Source: Rhodopirellula sp.
GTDB taxonomy: Bacteria > Planctomycetota > Planctomycetia > Pirellulales > Pirellulaceae
NCBI GenBank assembly: GCA_024644085.1
Contig: JAHELS010000010.1
Location: forward strand, 1 to 59,667
Length of the DNA: 59,667 nt
Direction of reading: 5' to 3'
Numbering within the stretch: the stretch's first letter is position 1; the number at the start of each line of letters is the position of its first letter. A model generated the notes under the pieces. The model did not search any database. It was given only the letters and a program-made list of their open reading frames with translations, and was not told the DNA's origin. This document shows positions 28,740 to 36,547 of the stretch, one piece after another. Position numbers and translations under genes: made by a program.

Positions 28740-28799
28740 TTGTGGCCAGGGGCGGAGCAGTCCAGCGTCCGAAGACCGATAAGAAAGGGTAATTCGCAA

Positions 28800-30290
28800 A
28801 TGTTATGGCTCGATATCGCAATTGCGTTCAGCTGTGGAGGTGGGGGACTCGTCTGCGGCTGGATCATGCATGCGATTGGCGGGTTCGGAAATTACCGGTT
28901 GGTCAAGCAGGCGGCGGCCAGCATCTCACAGCCCGAAGTGCACGACGAGGTCAGCCAGGAGCGTGTCTCGGAGGTCGCCGATCGCTTGAAGGAGTACGCG
29001 GTCTCGATGGCAGCCGACGTTGATGCGCACCAGACAAAGGTCCAGGCGGTCAATAACAGTCTGATTGAATGCAGCGATGCGTCGCCCGAGGCGGTCGCCA
29101 AGGCGGTCAATCAATTGATCGAGGCCAACGAGGCAATGCAGATGCAATTGCAGCAGGCCCAGGACCAGATTCACGAGCAATCCGTGCAGATCGAGTCAGC
29201 CGAGCGGCGGGCATTCACCGATGCGATGACCCGGATTCCCAATCGCGGGGCCTTCGACAAGCACCTCAAACATCGCCATTCGCTTGGTCCGATCCAGGCG
29301 GGGACGCTGGCGCTGCTCGATGTCGACCACTTCAAGAAGTTCAATGACGTGTACGGACACCGTGCCGGTGACGAGGTGCTCAAGGTTGTCGCAAGTATCC
29401 TTCATTCGCGACTGCAGTCGTTCGGTCTTGTTGCTCGCTACGGAGGTGAAGAATTCGCAGTGATTCTGGACGATTGTCCGATTGAAGAGGCCAAGAAACA
29501 CGTTGATGTCGTCCGTGCAGCGATTGGTGAACGGGACATCCAGTTTGAGGACAAGCGTCTTCGCGTCACTGCTTCAGGCGGGGTCGCCGAGTTGATGCAT
29601 GGCGAAACGATTGAAGAGTGGTTGCAGCGTGCCGATGACGGACTGTACCAATCCAAGGAAGCAGGGCGAAACTGCGGACATTGGATGGAGGGAACAACGG
29701 CACATCTGATCGAGATCGCTCCAGATACGAATGTTTCGGCAACGTCCGCGTCGACAGCGCACGCGAGTGACGATGAGACCGCGTCGAACGAAGCTGGGGA
29801 CGAATCGGCAGAAACGAAAAAAGCGGATGCCAACGCCTTCGCATATCTCCCTGACAGCGAAACACTTGGAATCGCCTTTTCAGAAATCCGCGGCCGGACC
29901 CAATCGGCGGTTTCCATCTATGTAATGGCAATCCAGTGTGCCGATGATGCTAGCGACAGTGCGATGCGATCGTTGTTGCAAGTCGTGCGTGCATCAATGC
30001 GTTCGGTCGACCGGATCGGCTGCGATGACAACTCCACGCTATTGATCTGCATGCCGAGTGTCGACCAAGCCACAGCGCTCGAACGTGGACGCCAGATCTG
30101 TCGATCGGCGCAGGCGATCGGCTTCGGAAAGGATGAATCCGGGGAGCACCAGGTCAGCGTGGGTATCGTCGAAGCGGCCCCGAATGAAAAATTCGCTCAC
30201 GCCGTTTCACGGGCGACTGACACGGCGCAGCAGTGCCGAACCGACGAAGAATCCCCTGTTTGTCTTTCCGGTTTTGAAACAGCGGTGTAG
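28800..30290 (+). CDS. Membrane-anchored diguanylate cyclase with a second, degenerate GGDEF-like domain
   Basis: A 496-residue protein from the ATG at 28800 (AAAGGG about ten bases upstream); an open extension to 28605 runs through the repeat region and is unlikely to be translated. Residues 1-28 are a membrane segment. A coiled coil (about 40-135) leads into a GGDEF domain with TDAMTRIPNRGAFDKHL, LLDVDHFKKFNDVYGHRAGD and the active-site loop YGGEEF at about 215-219, so it should make cyclic di-GMP from GTP. The inhibitory RxxD site just before it is replaced by QSFG, so product inhibition through that site is unlikely. After an acidic linker the last 170 residues or so resemble another GGDEF domain whose motif is lost (IGCDDNSTLLICMP). 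It is probably a regulatory or dimerising module. Confidence 0.88.
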   Translation: MLWLDIAIAFSCGGGGLVCGWIMHAIGGFGNYRLVKQAAASISQPEVHDEVSQERVSEVADRLKEYAVSMAADVDAHQTKVQAVNNSLIECSDASPEAVAKAVNQLIEANEAMQMQLQQAQDQIHEQSVQIESAERRAFTDAMTRIPNRGAFDKHLKHRHSLGPIQAGTLALLDVDHFKKFNDVYGHRAGDEVLKVVASILHSRLQSFGLVARYGGEEFAVILDDCPIEEAKKHVDVVRAAIGERDIQFEDKRLRVTASGGVAELMHGETIEEWLQRADDGLYQSKEAGRNCGHWMEGTTAHLIEIAPDTNVSATSASTAHASDDETASNEAGDESAETKKADANAFAYLPDSETLGIAFSEIRGRTQSAVSIYVMAIQCADDASDSAMRSLLQVVRASMRSVDRIGCDDNSTLLICMPSVDQATALERGRQICRSAQAIGFGKDESGEHQVSVGIVEAAPNEKFAHAVSRATDTAQQCRTDEESPVCLSGFETAV

Positions 30291-30371
30291 TTGCGATCCG
30301 ATGTGATCGCCCATTGAAAGTCGCGTGAAACACCGAGATCAGGAATTTCCAACTTCCTGCCTGAATCCGCC

Positions 30372-30401
30372 TTGACCGCAAGAAAAGCTAGATCCTATCC
30401 T
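30372..30401 (+). promoter_or_regulatory. Possible promoter of the candidate small RNA
   Basis: TTGACC (30372-30377), an 18-bp spacer and TATCCT (30396-30401), five and four of six matches to the sigma70 boxes. Transcription would start near 30408. Weak on its own; the support comes from the hairpins and terminator downstream and the lack of a protein gene. Confidence 0.4.
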
Positions 30402-30407
30402 CCCACA

Positions 30408-30683
30408 CGTGTTGAGGGTTTGGAAACAAACACTGAGCATTTGGCATTCGAGAGCGATGTGGTCCTGCACTGGTAATCATTTTTTTTGGTTGCTGCGGAC
30501 ACCGCGCAACGTAGTGTCGCATGGAAGCGACTCCAACAGCGTTGACATCAATCTCGAATGTTGTGTTCGACGAGATTCAGCAAGGAAGCTAAACCCCGTC
30601 GAACTCCAAACCACCGGCTCCCGGAACTGAAGCGCGTCGTCCTCCGCCCCCCTAGGACAACGTACTTTCCGGGAGCTTTTTTT
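30408..30683 (+). ncRNA. Candidate structured small RNA
   Basis: A stretch of about 275 nt without a gene, bounded by a promoter-like sequence and a strong terminator. Hairpins: 30489-30510, nine base pairs with one bulged T and an ACA loop; GTCGC/GCGAC around 30514-30530; 30565-30572 with 30597-30604, eight perfect pairs, enclosing a second stem (30576-30581 with 30588-30593, one mismatch) whose loop is AAGGAA; and the terminator hairpin. An alternative seven-pair stem (30550-30556 with 30571-30577) would compete with the third one. I compared it by eye with SRP RNA, 6S RNA, RNase P RNA and tmRNA and saw no match. It could also be a long 3' region of the cyclase mRNA. Confidence 0.45.
30617..30683 (+). 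terminator. Rho-independent terminator with nested hairpin
   Basis: Ten perfect base pairs (30617-30626 with 30667-30676, GCTCCCGGAA and its complement) followed directly by seven T. Within the loop a second hairpin (30635-30643 with 30654-30662) has eight pairs and one mismatch. It works on the plus strand only and lies just before the stop of the convergent response regulator gene, so it would block antisense transcription into it. Confidence 0.85.
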
Positions 30684-30694
30684 ATGCGCCAGCG

Positions 30695-31495
30695 TCATTC
30701 GTCATCTTTGGGAAGGGCCTCTTGGGTTGTCTCAGCCGGCTCGGCCGGTTCCTCGCAATCAGCCGCGGTGTTGGCACGCGGGCGGAGCACAAAACGGTAG
30801 CCGGCGTCACGAATCGTCAGCAGGTGGACCGGCGAGCTCGAATCGGGCTCGATGATCTTTCTCAGCCGAGCGATGAATTGGTCCACCGCACGGGTCTGAA
30901 GATTTCCCGAAAGGTTCCAGACTTCGGTCAATAACTCGTTGCGGCTGATCACGCGGTCCTGGTTTTCAACAAAATACTTCAACAGTTTAAGTTCTTTGGG
31001 GGTCATACGTACGACTTTCCCCGATACGGTTGCTTCGTGCGTCTCGAAATTCACCTCGACATTGCCAAACGCCGTTTGCGAGACATGTTCACGCTGCCGC
31101 TTTGGGGTTTCAACTACGGTTCGCCCGTTGGACTGAAGCAGGTTTTTGATTCGGCTCAATAATTCGTCGAGCTCGAAGGGTTTGCTCATGTACTGGCTCG
31201 TCCCCACGTCGAAACCGCGCGTGCGATCTTCGGCAAGCGTCCGTGCGGAAAGCATCAAGATCGGGACCGTCATCCCCGCATCACGGATGGTTTCACATAC
31301 CGTGTAGCCGCTCATTCCGGGGAGCATCAGGTCCAGGACGACCAAGTCAATCGAATCAGCCGACGAATTGATCAGACGCAACGCAGTAGGCCCGTCCTCA
31401 ACCAGCGTGACTCGATAATTCTCGGCCTCGAGGTTGTACTTGATGCCGACTCCGAGATGTTTTTCGTCTTCAACAACAAGAATATGAGGACGCAT
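30695..31495 (-). CDS. OmpR/PhoB-type response regulator
   Basis: A 266-residue two-domain regulator. The receiver has the acidic pair E9-D10 (VVEDEKHLG), the phosphorylation site D55 (VVLDLMLPGMSG) and the conserved lysine K105 (SKPFELDEL). The C-terminal winged helix shows VRMTPKELKLLKYFVEN and the recognition region TRAVDQFIARLRKIIE, then RDAGYRFVLR. It should bind DNA when phosphorylated. The kinase gene ends 28 bp upstream on the same strand, so they form one two-component operon. The final 30 residues are an acidic tail. The target genes are not evident; the closest candidates are in this neighbourhood. Confidence 0.95.
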   Translation of the reverse strand: MRPHILVVEDEKHLGVGIKYNLEAENYRVTLVEDGPTALRLINSSADSIDLVVLDLMLPGMSGYTVCETIRDAGMTVPILMLSARTLAEDRTRGFDVGTSQYMSKPFELDELLSRIKNLLQSNGRTVVETPKRQREHVSQTAFGNVEVNFETHEATVSGKVVRMTPKELKLLKYFVENQDRVISRNELLTEVWNLSGNLQTRAVDQFIARLRKIIEPDSSSPVHLLTIRDAGYRFVLRPRANTAADCEEPAEPAETTQEALPKDDE

Positions 31496-31523
31496 GACTA
31501 TCTGTTCATCAATGATTGAAAAA

Positions 31524-32462
31524 CTAAGTGGCGGTGGTTTGCGGCACGACGCCGCTTAGCGTCACCTCGAACTCCGTGCCGGAACCGTTTTCCCGGTCAC
31601 TGACGCGGATCGAGCCACTGATGGTTCGAATCACATTGCGTACCAGGTGCAAGCCGAGACCGGTTCCGGGAGTACTTCGTTCCAGTTCGTTCCCGAGCCG
31701 GATGAATCGGCCGAATACCTTCTTCCTCTGATTGGCCGGGATTCCGGCACCGTTGTCAATGATGGAAACCGCGACTTTGTCGTCTGAGAGAGCACGAACG
31801 CGAACCTCGACCTGCGCTGGCGATCCGCCATACTTTACCGCGTTGTCGATCAAGTTTCGGAACAAAATCTCCAACTGAACGAGCTGGCTGCGAATCGTGA
31901 CCTCAGGGCAATCGATTTGGACCGTGTCGCTCGGCAACCGGTACCGCACACACGTTGCCGAAGCACATTGCCTCAACAACTCATCGAGTCGGACGGATTC
32001 TTCCTCGACCTGTTCGATTCCCCGCTCGAGCCGCGCCGCGTCGAGCAGATGATTGATCAGAAGGTCAAGTCGTTCGACATCCTCCAACATGATGCGATGA
32101 AAATCCTCTCTTTGCTGCTCGTCCACGCTGTGACGCGTCATCGTCTGTAGATAAAGCTTCAGCGAGGCGATCGGGCTTTTCAATTCATGCGTTACCGCGT
32201 CGATAAAATTTGATTGCCGGCGATTGAGGTTGAATGCCTTGACCGTCAAAGTCAGATAGGCGATCACGCCGGCGAAGACCCCCGCGAGAAGGACGGCGCC
32301 GGTCGCCAGGATGGCCCAGTAAACGGCGGTCGACCCGATGTTCCCGGTCGCGGCGAGGACGTTCCCCAAAACCCAGATGGCCGCCAGCACGACCACCAGC
32401 AGGATCATGACGACGCCCAGCGTGATCGGGGCTCGAAGTGTCAGAGAACGTCGTTCCGACAT
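31524..32462 (-). CDS. Membrane sensor histidine kinase
   Basis: About 312 residues from the ATG at 32462; ATGs at 32507 and 32555 are in frame, but none has a clear ribosome site, and I chose the one just before the first membrane segment. Two membrane helices (about 12-38 and 47-70) with a very short external loop, so it has no real periplasmic sensor domain. H92 in FIDAVTHELKSPIASL is the phosphorylated histidine; the ATP-binding domain has the N box (LIDNAVKYGG), G1 (IDNGAGIP) and G2 (GTGLGLHLV). It phosphorylates the response regulator encoded directly downstream. The short loop suggests it senses the membrane or works through a partner. Confidence 0.92.
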   Translation of the reverse strand: MSERRSLTLRAPITLGVVMILLVVVLAAIWVLGNVLAATGNIGSTAVYWAILATGAVLLAGVFAGVIAYLTLTVKAFNLNRRQSNFIDAVTHELKSPIASLKLYLQTMTRHSVDEQQREDFHRIMLEDVERLDLLINHLLDAARLERGIEQVEEESVRLDELLRQCASATCVRYRLPSDTVQIDCPEVTIRSQLVQLEILFRNLIDNAVKYGGSPAQVEVRVRALSDDKVAVSIIDNGAGIPANQRKKVFGRFIRLGNELERSTPGTGLGLHLVRNVIRTISGSIRVSDRENGSGTEFEVTLSGVVPQTTAT

Positions 32463-32706
32463 GGCGATTTCGCGAACGTGGATCGGATTTTTCGGCGACC
32501 AGTACATTATGACCAGTTTTTTCGATCGGCCGGGATTGCGAGCTAACGCGTGCAACTGGCAAGCGTTTTCGCACGCGACGACATGCGGGGCATCGACGAA
32601 CTGCGTCGAATTCGGCCGATCTGGACGTGACGATGACTGGACAACCCGTAATAATGGACCAGAGGTAGTTTACCTTCCCTTCAGAACGCGGCTTGGAGAA
32701 TTGGCG

Positions 32707-33153
32707 ATGAGCGCCGAGACCAGGACAAGACGTTTTTCCGAGCGAACGATCCGCCAGGTTCGGCTGGATTGTAATCGTGCCATGGTGCGCGCCCGTTTTT
32801 GTCCCGACCGCAGCGACGTCGTTCAACTTCGTTGCATTGACGACCGTCCCGAAACCGAGGACACGTTCGGGAATCAACTCTGGTATTTCGAGGGACTGGG
32901 CGTCGACGAACAGGGACGTCGGCACAGCATCTACGGCGTGGTTGAATACTCCCTTCAATTTGGCTTGCACGACCTGGTCGAGGACGGAGTGTTTGACTCC
33001 GAGCACCAGCGCGAGCGGTTCCGGCACCTCTACGAGCGCGAAGTTCATCCTCCAACCTGGCGACATCCGGCCCACCGGTGGCTTGCGGCGGGACTCGTCG
33101 CTGTGACTGCGATTTGGATCGCTTATCTACTGACGCGATCATTGGCCGCGTGA
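32707..33153 (+). CDS. Uncharacterised tail-anchored membrane protein
   Basis: A 148-residue protein from the ATG at 32707; GGAG lies eight bases upstream, and the longer open frame before it overlaps the kinase gene. It has a basic N-terminus, a mixed alpha/beta-looking centre with NQLWYFEGLGVDEQGRRHSI and YGVVEYSLQFGLHDLVEDGV, and one C-terminal membrane helix (about 122-143), so the soluble part should face the cytosol. I do not recognise the family. Its TGA overlaps the GTG start of the ABC ATPase gene, so the three genes 32707-36511 are almost certainly one coupled operon. A role as an accessory of the transporter is inferred from this only. Confidence 0.75.
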   Translation: MSAETRTRRFSERTIRQVRLDCNRAMVRARFCPDRSDVVQLRCIDDRPETEDTFGNQLWYFEGLGVDEQGRRHSIYGVVEYSLQFGLHDLVEDGVFDSEHQRERFRHLYEREVHPPTWRHPAHRWLAAGLVAVTAIWIAYLLTRSLAA

Positions 33154-34187
33154 GTTCCACGTCGACAGCAGAAGCGGAGGACGGGTGCAGCGACGGCGCG
33201 ATTGTGGACGTTCGCGGAATTCGAAAGAGCTACGGCGGTTGGTCCCCCCTGGGGAAGCGCCAGGTCAACGCGCTACGCGGTGTTTCCCTCCAGGCTGACA
33301 AAGGTGAAGTGTTCGGTTTGCTCGGACCCAATGGAGCCGGAAAGACCACTCTCATCAAGATTCTGCTTGGAGTCGTTAAGCCAAGTGACGGTTCCGCATC
33401 GTTGTTCGGTGAATCCGTTGGCAGCACCGCTGCACGGCGCCGCGTCGGATACTTGCCGGAATCCCTGAGAGTCGATCGTCATCATACGGCGCGATCGGCC
33501 CTGAAGTTCTACGGTCGACTTAGCGGCATGGCGTCGCGCGATATCGCTCGCCGGAGCGACGAGTTACTTGACCTGGTCGGTCTGCAAGGACGTGATCGCG
33601 AGTCGGTGCGAAGGTTCAGCAAGGGGATGTACCAACGGTTGGGGCTGGCCCAGGCGCTAATGCATGATCCCGATTTGCTCGTACTCGATGAACCGACCGA
33701 CGGTCTCGACCCGGTTGGTCGCAGCGAAGTCCGGAAAGTGATCGAGCGGCTTCGGGACGCTGGAAAAACGATTTTTCTCAACAGCCACATCCTCCAGGAG
33801 GTGGAGATGGTCTGCACCCGTGTCGCCATCCTCGCCGCCGGAGAAATTCGCGGGACAGGCACGATCGAGCAACTCGCCCACGAAACCGAGGCGGAACAGG
33901 TGACATTCGAATTGGCGTGCCCCGCGGGGACCGATACCGATGAGTCCCACGATCAATTAACAGCGATATTCAGCGCCGTGGAGGAGTGCGAGTTCAAGGT
34001 TACACCGATCAACCTTGAAGGCCGAACGCATCGTGTTGTGGCGATGATGCCCGAACAACACCGAGTGGATGAAACCGTCGACCGATTGCGGGCCTCGGGC
34101 GTTTCGATCGTGCGATTGGAGGTCAAGCGACCCACGCTCGAAGACACATTCATGAAGCTCGTCGGGGACACGGAGGTCAACCTGTAA
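33150..34187 (+). CDS. ABC transporter ATP-binding protein (ABC-2 / CcmA type)
   Basis: A 345-residue ATPase from the GTG at 33150, whose first bases overlap the preceding TGA. Walker A is GPNGAGKTT, the signature is FSKGMYQRLGLA (in place of LSGGQ, as common in this group), Walker B is LLVLDEPTDGLD and the H-loop SHILQEVEM. The last 90 residues after the ATPase core (LACPAGTDTDE ... LEDTFMKLVGD) are the usual extension of CcmA/NodI-type ATPases. It should power the permease encoded next. ATG and stop of the two genes overlap (TAATG). Substrate unknown; the group exports lipids, polysaccharides, antibiotics or drives membrane protein processes such as gliding. Confidence 0.93.
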   Translation: MSSTSTAEAEDGCSDGAIVDVRGIRKSYGGWSPLGKRQVNALRGVSLQADKGEVFGLLGPNGAGKTTLIKILLGVVKPSDGSASLFGESVGSTAARRRVGYLPESLRVDRHHTARSALKFYGRLSGMASRDIARRSDELLDLVGLQGRDRESVRRFSKGMYQRLGLAQALMHDPDLLVLDEPTDGLDPVGRSEVRKVIERLRDAGKTIFLNSHILQEVEMVCTRVAILAAGEIRGTGTIEQLAHETEAEQVTFELACPAGTDTDESHDQLTAIFSAVEECEFKVTPINLEGRTHRVVAMMPEQHRVDETVDRLRASGVSIVRLEVKRPTLEDTFMKLVGDTEVNL

Positions 34188-36511
34188 TGCAGCCGTACAT
34201 CGCGGTCATTCGAGATTCCTTCCACGCTGCGCTTTCGTCGCGGATATTGTGGGTCGCGTTTCTCGCAATCTGGTTACTGCTTGGCGCTCTGGCGCCGATT
34301 GGATACCGCGAAGACTTTACAACGACGTTTCGTGGCCAGGATTTCCACAATGGCACCCGCATGAAGGCGATGCTCGCGCGGGGACTGGTTGACCCGAGCG
34401 CGGACAACACGCCGGTGGGCCGGCTTGCCGCGGCCATGCCCGAGGACTTGCGAAGGCAGTTGCAACGGGTCGGCGAAGGGGACGAAGTGAGGATTCGGCT
34501 CAGCGTCCTGGCGGATGCATTGAACGACCGGCTTGACGACGAGAGTTGGTATGACGCCCAAGCGTGGCAATCAACCCTGCGGTTAAAGGAGTTGCGTGAA
34601 CTCGACGATTTGCCGGACGGTGAACTGAATGATTCGATGCGCCGCAGACGCGCCCGGTTGCGAATCGAAGCAGCCCTTCCGGGAGTATTTGAAACCCGGG
34701 CGTCGCGTTCGATCATGTTGACATACGCGGGACTCGATTTTCCGGCAAATCTTGCGGTCGATAAGACTCAGTTTTCCACGCTGATCAATCAATGGGTCAT
34801 TCCGGTGATCATTGACTGGCTGCTCGGTTTCGCGCTGGTCTTTCTCGGGATATTGGTAACCGCGTCGATCATTCCCGACATGCTGCAGCCTGGTTCGTTG
34901 CATCTATTGCTTAGCAAGCCGGTTTCGCGAAGCATGCTGTTGCTGAGCAAATTCGTGGGAGGATGCGCATTTGTTTTTCTTTGCGTCGTTCAATTGATCG
35001 TTGGCCTGTACCTGGTGGCCGGGTTGCGTCTCGATGTGTGGAACATTCGTCTGCTTTGGTGCATTCCCGTTTCGGTGTTTCTGTTCGCGGTTTTCTACAG
35101 TGTCTCGACCGTGGCGGGGTTGCGTTGGCGATCCCCGATTCTGGCGATCGGGCTCACGATGATTTTCGGTACGATTTGCCTGGTGGTTGGAATTGTCGGC
35201 GGTTTTTTTGACGGATTGGTGACGCGCCCCGACCAGATCCAGGGTCTGGCTGTTGCGGGTGACTCGCTATTCGGCTCCACGCGCGGCGGCGGGCTGGTCA
35301 GGCTCGACCGCGACGAGAACCGGTGGGTGGAGGTTTTCGAGAGCGACGCAATGAGTCCCGATCGTGTGCTGCCACCGATCAAGCTGAACGATACGACGAT
35401 TGCGACAGCCCGCGTGCGTGGTGGCCGATTCAATCCCTTCGGGTCCGGGGCACTGGACATGCTCGTGTTGAACGAGACCGACGACTGGAACCCGGAACCG
35501 AGCTTGCGTTTGCCTGCTGCAACGTCATGGCTGTTCAGCGCCGGCGATTCGGTGCTGGCGATGAACACGGGCGAGTTGGCGATCACCAGCCGGAAAAGCA
35601 TTCTCGAGGCGGCGGGCCAACCCACCGACGACGACGCGGAAGAGGACGAGTCCGAAGAAACCGATTGGTTGGCGAAATTAACGAACATGATGGGGGGCGT
35701 AACGAGCGGTTTCACGTCCGTGTTACCAGAGCGAATGGCGATTACCCCGCCGCGGGCCGTGATCGTCGATACCGATGGGAAGTGGCTTGGGGCGCTCAGC
35801 CGCGGACGCCTGGTCAGGTTGGAACGAACCGAGAGCCCGGGCGAACGTTGGACGCTCACCGCTGAACGCCCTCTCGAGGGCGAAGCCTCTCTGCGCGGGG
35901 TGCTCGCCCGAAGCCTTGATGATCTGTTGGTCGCCCGCGCTGAAGAGCCGATCCAGCTGTTCAACTCCGAGACCCTCGAACCAACCGGGCAGATCGAATT
36001 GCCCGCGTCACTGTTGCCCACCTCTGCGGTCGGTCTGGGAGAAAGCGGACGTTTTGCATTGGTGACAAGTGACGGGCGCTGTCGAATCGTCGAACGTGGT
36101 GAATCGAAAGAATGGCGCATTGGCGGCCCACTTGCGATTCGTGAAGTCGAATCCTCGTTTTACGAGCGCGATTCGAACCGCTTGATGGTCGTACACCACA
36201 TCGACCGCGTCGACGTACTCAGCGCGGACGATCTGACGATGATCGAGCAAATTCGACCATCACTTTCGCGGTGGCGACTGGTCAACCGCTACGCGATCAC
36301 TCCGCTGCGATTGATCATTCCCCAAACCGGCGAGCTTGGAGAAACGATCGCCGCGATGGTCAGTGGAAAGTCGGCGCTCTCCTTTGATGACGGAACCGAA
36401 GAGGGCGAGCTGGTTCGATACGACATCATCCGGCCGGTGGCCAGCTGTGCCACGTTTATCACCGTGATGTTGCTGATCGGCTGCGTTTATTTTTCGACGC
36501 GCGACTTTTGA
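34187..36511 (+). CDS. ABC-2 type permease with large propeller-like insertion
   Basis: A 774-residue membrane protein. Membrane segments: about 20-39, 205-230, 250-278, 288-310, 315-340 and a last one at about 750-770. After the first segment lies a hydrophilic loop of some 160 residues, and between segments 5 and 6 an insert of about 400 residues. The insert has repeated short beta-like units (GDSLFGSTRGGGLVRLDRD, GDSVLAMNTGELAITS, DGKWLGALSRGRLVRLER, SGRFALVTSDGRCRIVERG, RDSNRLMVVHHIDRVDVL), suggesting a beta-propeller, interrupted by an acidic stretch near residue 480. With the N-terminus inside, both large parts would be outside the cytosol. Ordinary ABC-2 permeases are 250-400 residues with no such domain. 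It is the third gene of the coupled operon. Confidence 0.85.
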   Translation: MQPYIAVIRDSFHAALSSRILWVAFLAIWLLLGALAPIGYREDFTTTFRGQDFHNGTRMKAMLARGLVDPSADNTPVGRLAAAMPEDLRRQLQRVGEGDEVRIRLSVLADALNDRLDDESWYDAQAWQSTLRLKELRELDDLPDGELNDSMRRRRARLRIEAALPGVFETRASRSIMLTYAGLDFPANLAVDKTQFSTLINQWVIPVIIDWLLGFALVFLGILVTASIIPDMLQPGSLHLLLSKPVSRSMLLLSKFVGGCAFVFLCVVQLIVGLYLVAGLRLDVWNIRLLWCIPVSVFLFAVFYSVSTVAGLRWRSPILAIGLTMIFGTICLVVGIVGGFFDGLVTRPDQIQGLAVAGDSLFGSTRGGGLVRLDRDENRWVEVFESDAMSPDRVLPPIKLNDTTIATARVRGGRFNPFGSGALDMLVLNETDDWNPEPSLRLPAATSWLFSAGDSVLAMNTGELAITSRKSILEAAGQPTDDDAEEDESEETDWLAKLTNMMGGVTSGFTSVLPERMAITPPRAVIVDTDGKWLGALSRGRLVRLERTESPGERWTLTAERPLEGEASLRGVLARSLDDLLVARAEEPIQLFNSETLEPTGQIELPASLLPTSAVGLGESGRFALVTSDGRCRIVERGESKEWRIGGPLAIREVESSFYERDSNRLMVVHHIDRVDVLSADDLTMIEQIRPSLSRWRLVNRYAITPLRLIIPQTGELGETIAAMVSGKSALSFDDGTEEGELVRYDIIRPVASCATFITVMLLIGCVYFSTRDF

Positions 36512-36525
36512 TTTCCATGTCCGAG

Positions 36526-36546
36526 GAGCCGCGCGGTGCTCGTTTT
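36526..36546 (+). terminator. Possible weak terminator after the permease gene
   Basis: GAGCC (36526-36530) pairs with GGTGCTC (36535-36541) with one bulged T, followed by GTTTT. The stem is short, so this is tentative. It fills the 36-bp gap between convergent genes. Confidence 0.3.
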
Positions 36547-36547
36547 C

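Larger units (their letters stand above)
28316..28799. other. Intergenic region between divergent BON and diguanylate cyclase genes
   Basis: No convincing gene. The left part should hold the BON promoter (not recognised). The right part holds a promoter-like sequence at 28595-28622 and a short tandem repeat at 28665-28739, both described separately. Open frames through it exist on both strands but have no ribosome site or family resemblance; the plus-strand one is an upstream extension of the cyclase gene. Confidence 0.7.
30291..30694. other. 404-bp gene-free region between convergent genes
   Basis: No credible protein gene. Directly after the cyclase stop is a perfect 6-bp hairpin (GCGATC 30293-30298 with GATCGC 30305-30310) without a T-run. 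Then come a promoter-like sequence, several strong hairpins and a terminator, all on the plus strand, listed separately as a candidate small RNA. A 73-codon frame at 30409 overlaps the hairpins and has no ribosome site. Confidence 0.7.

Noticed and set aside
28605-28799. 65-codon N-terminal extension of the diguanylate cyclase
   Set aside because: It encodes the tandem repeat; the ATG at 28800 comes directly before the membrane segment and has a ribosome site.
30565-30604. Hairpin with AAGGAA loop as SRP RNA domain IV
   Set aside because: The SRP core has a GGAA-type tetraloop and fixed internal loops that are not present here.
30409-30630. 73-codon open frame in the candidate RNA region
   Set aside because: No ribosome site, no family resemblance, and it overlaps several strong hairpins.
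32185-33075. 296-codon minus-strand open frame
   Set aside because: It is an out-of-frame overlap of the histidine kinase gene and antisense to the tail-anchored protein gene.
35095-36120. 341-codon minus-strand open frame
   Set aside because: Low-complexity Ser/Arg/Pro-rich shadow of the permease gene.
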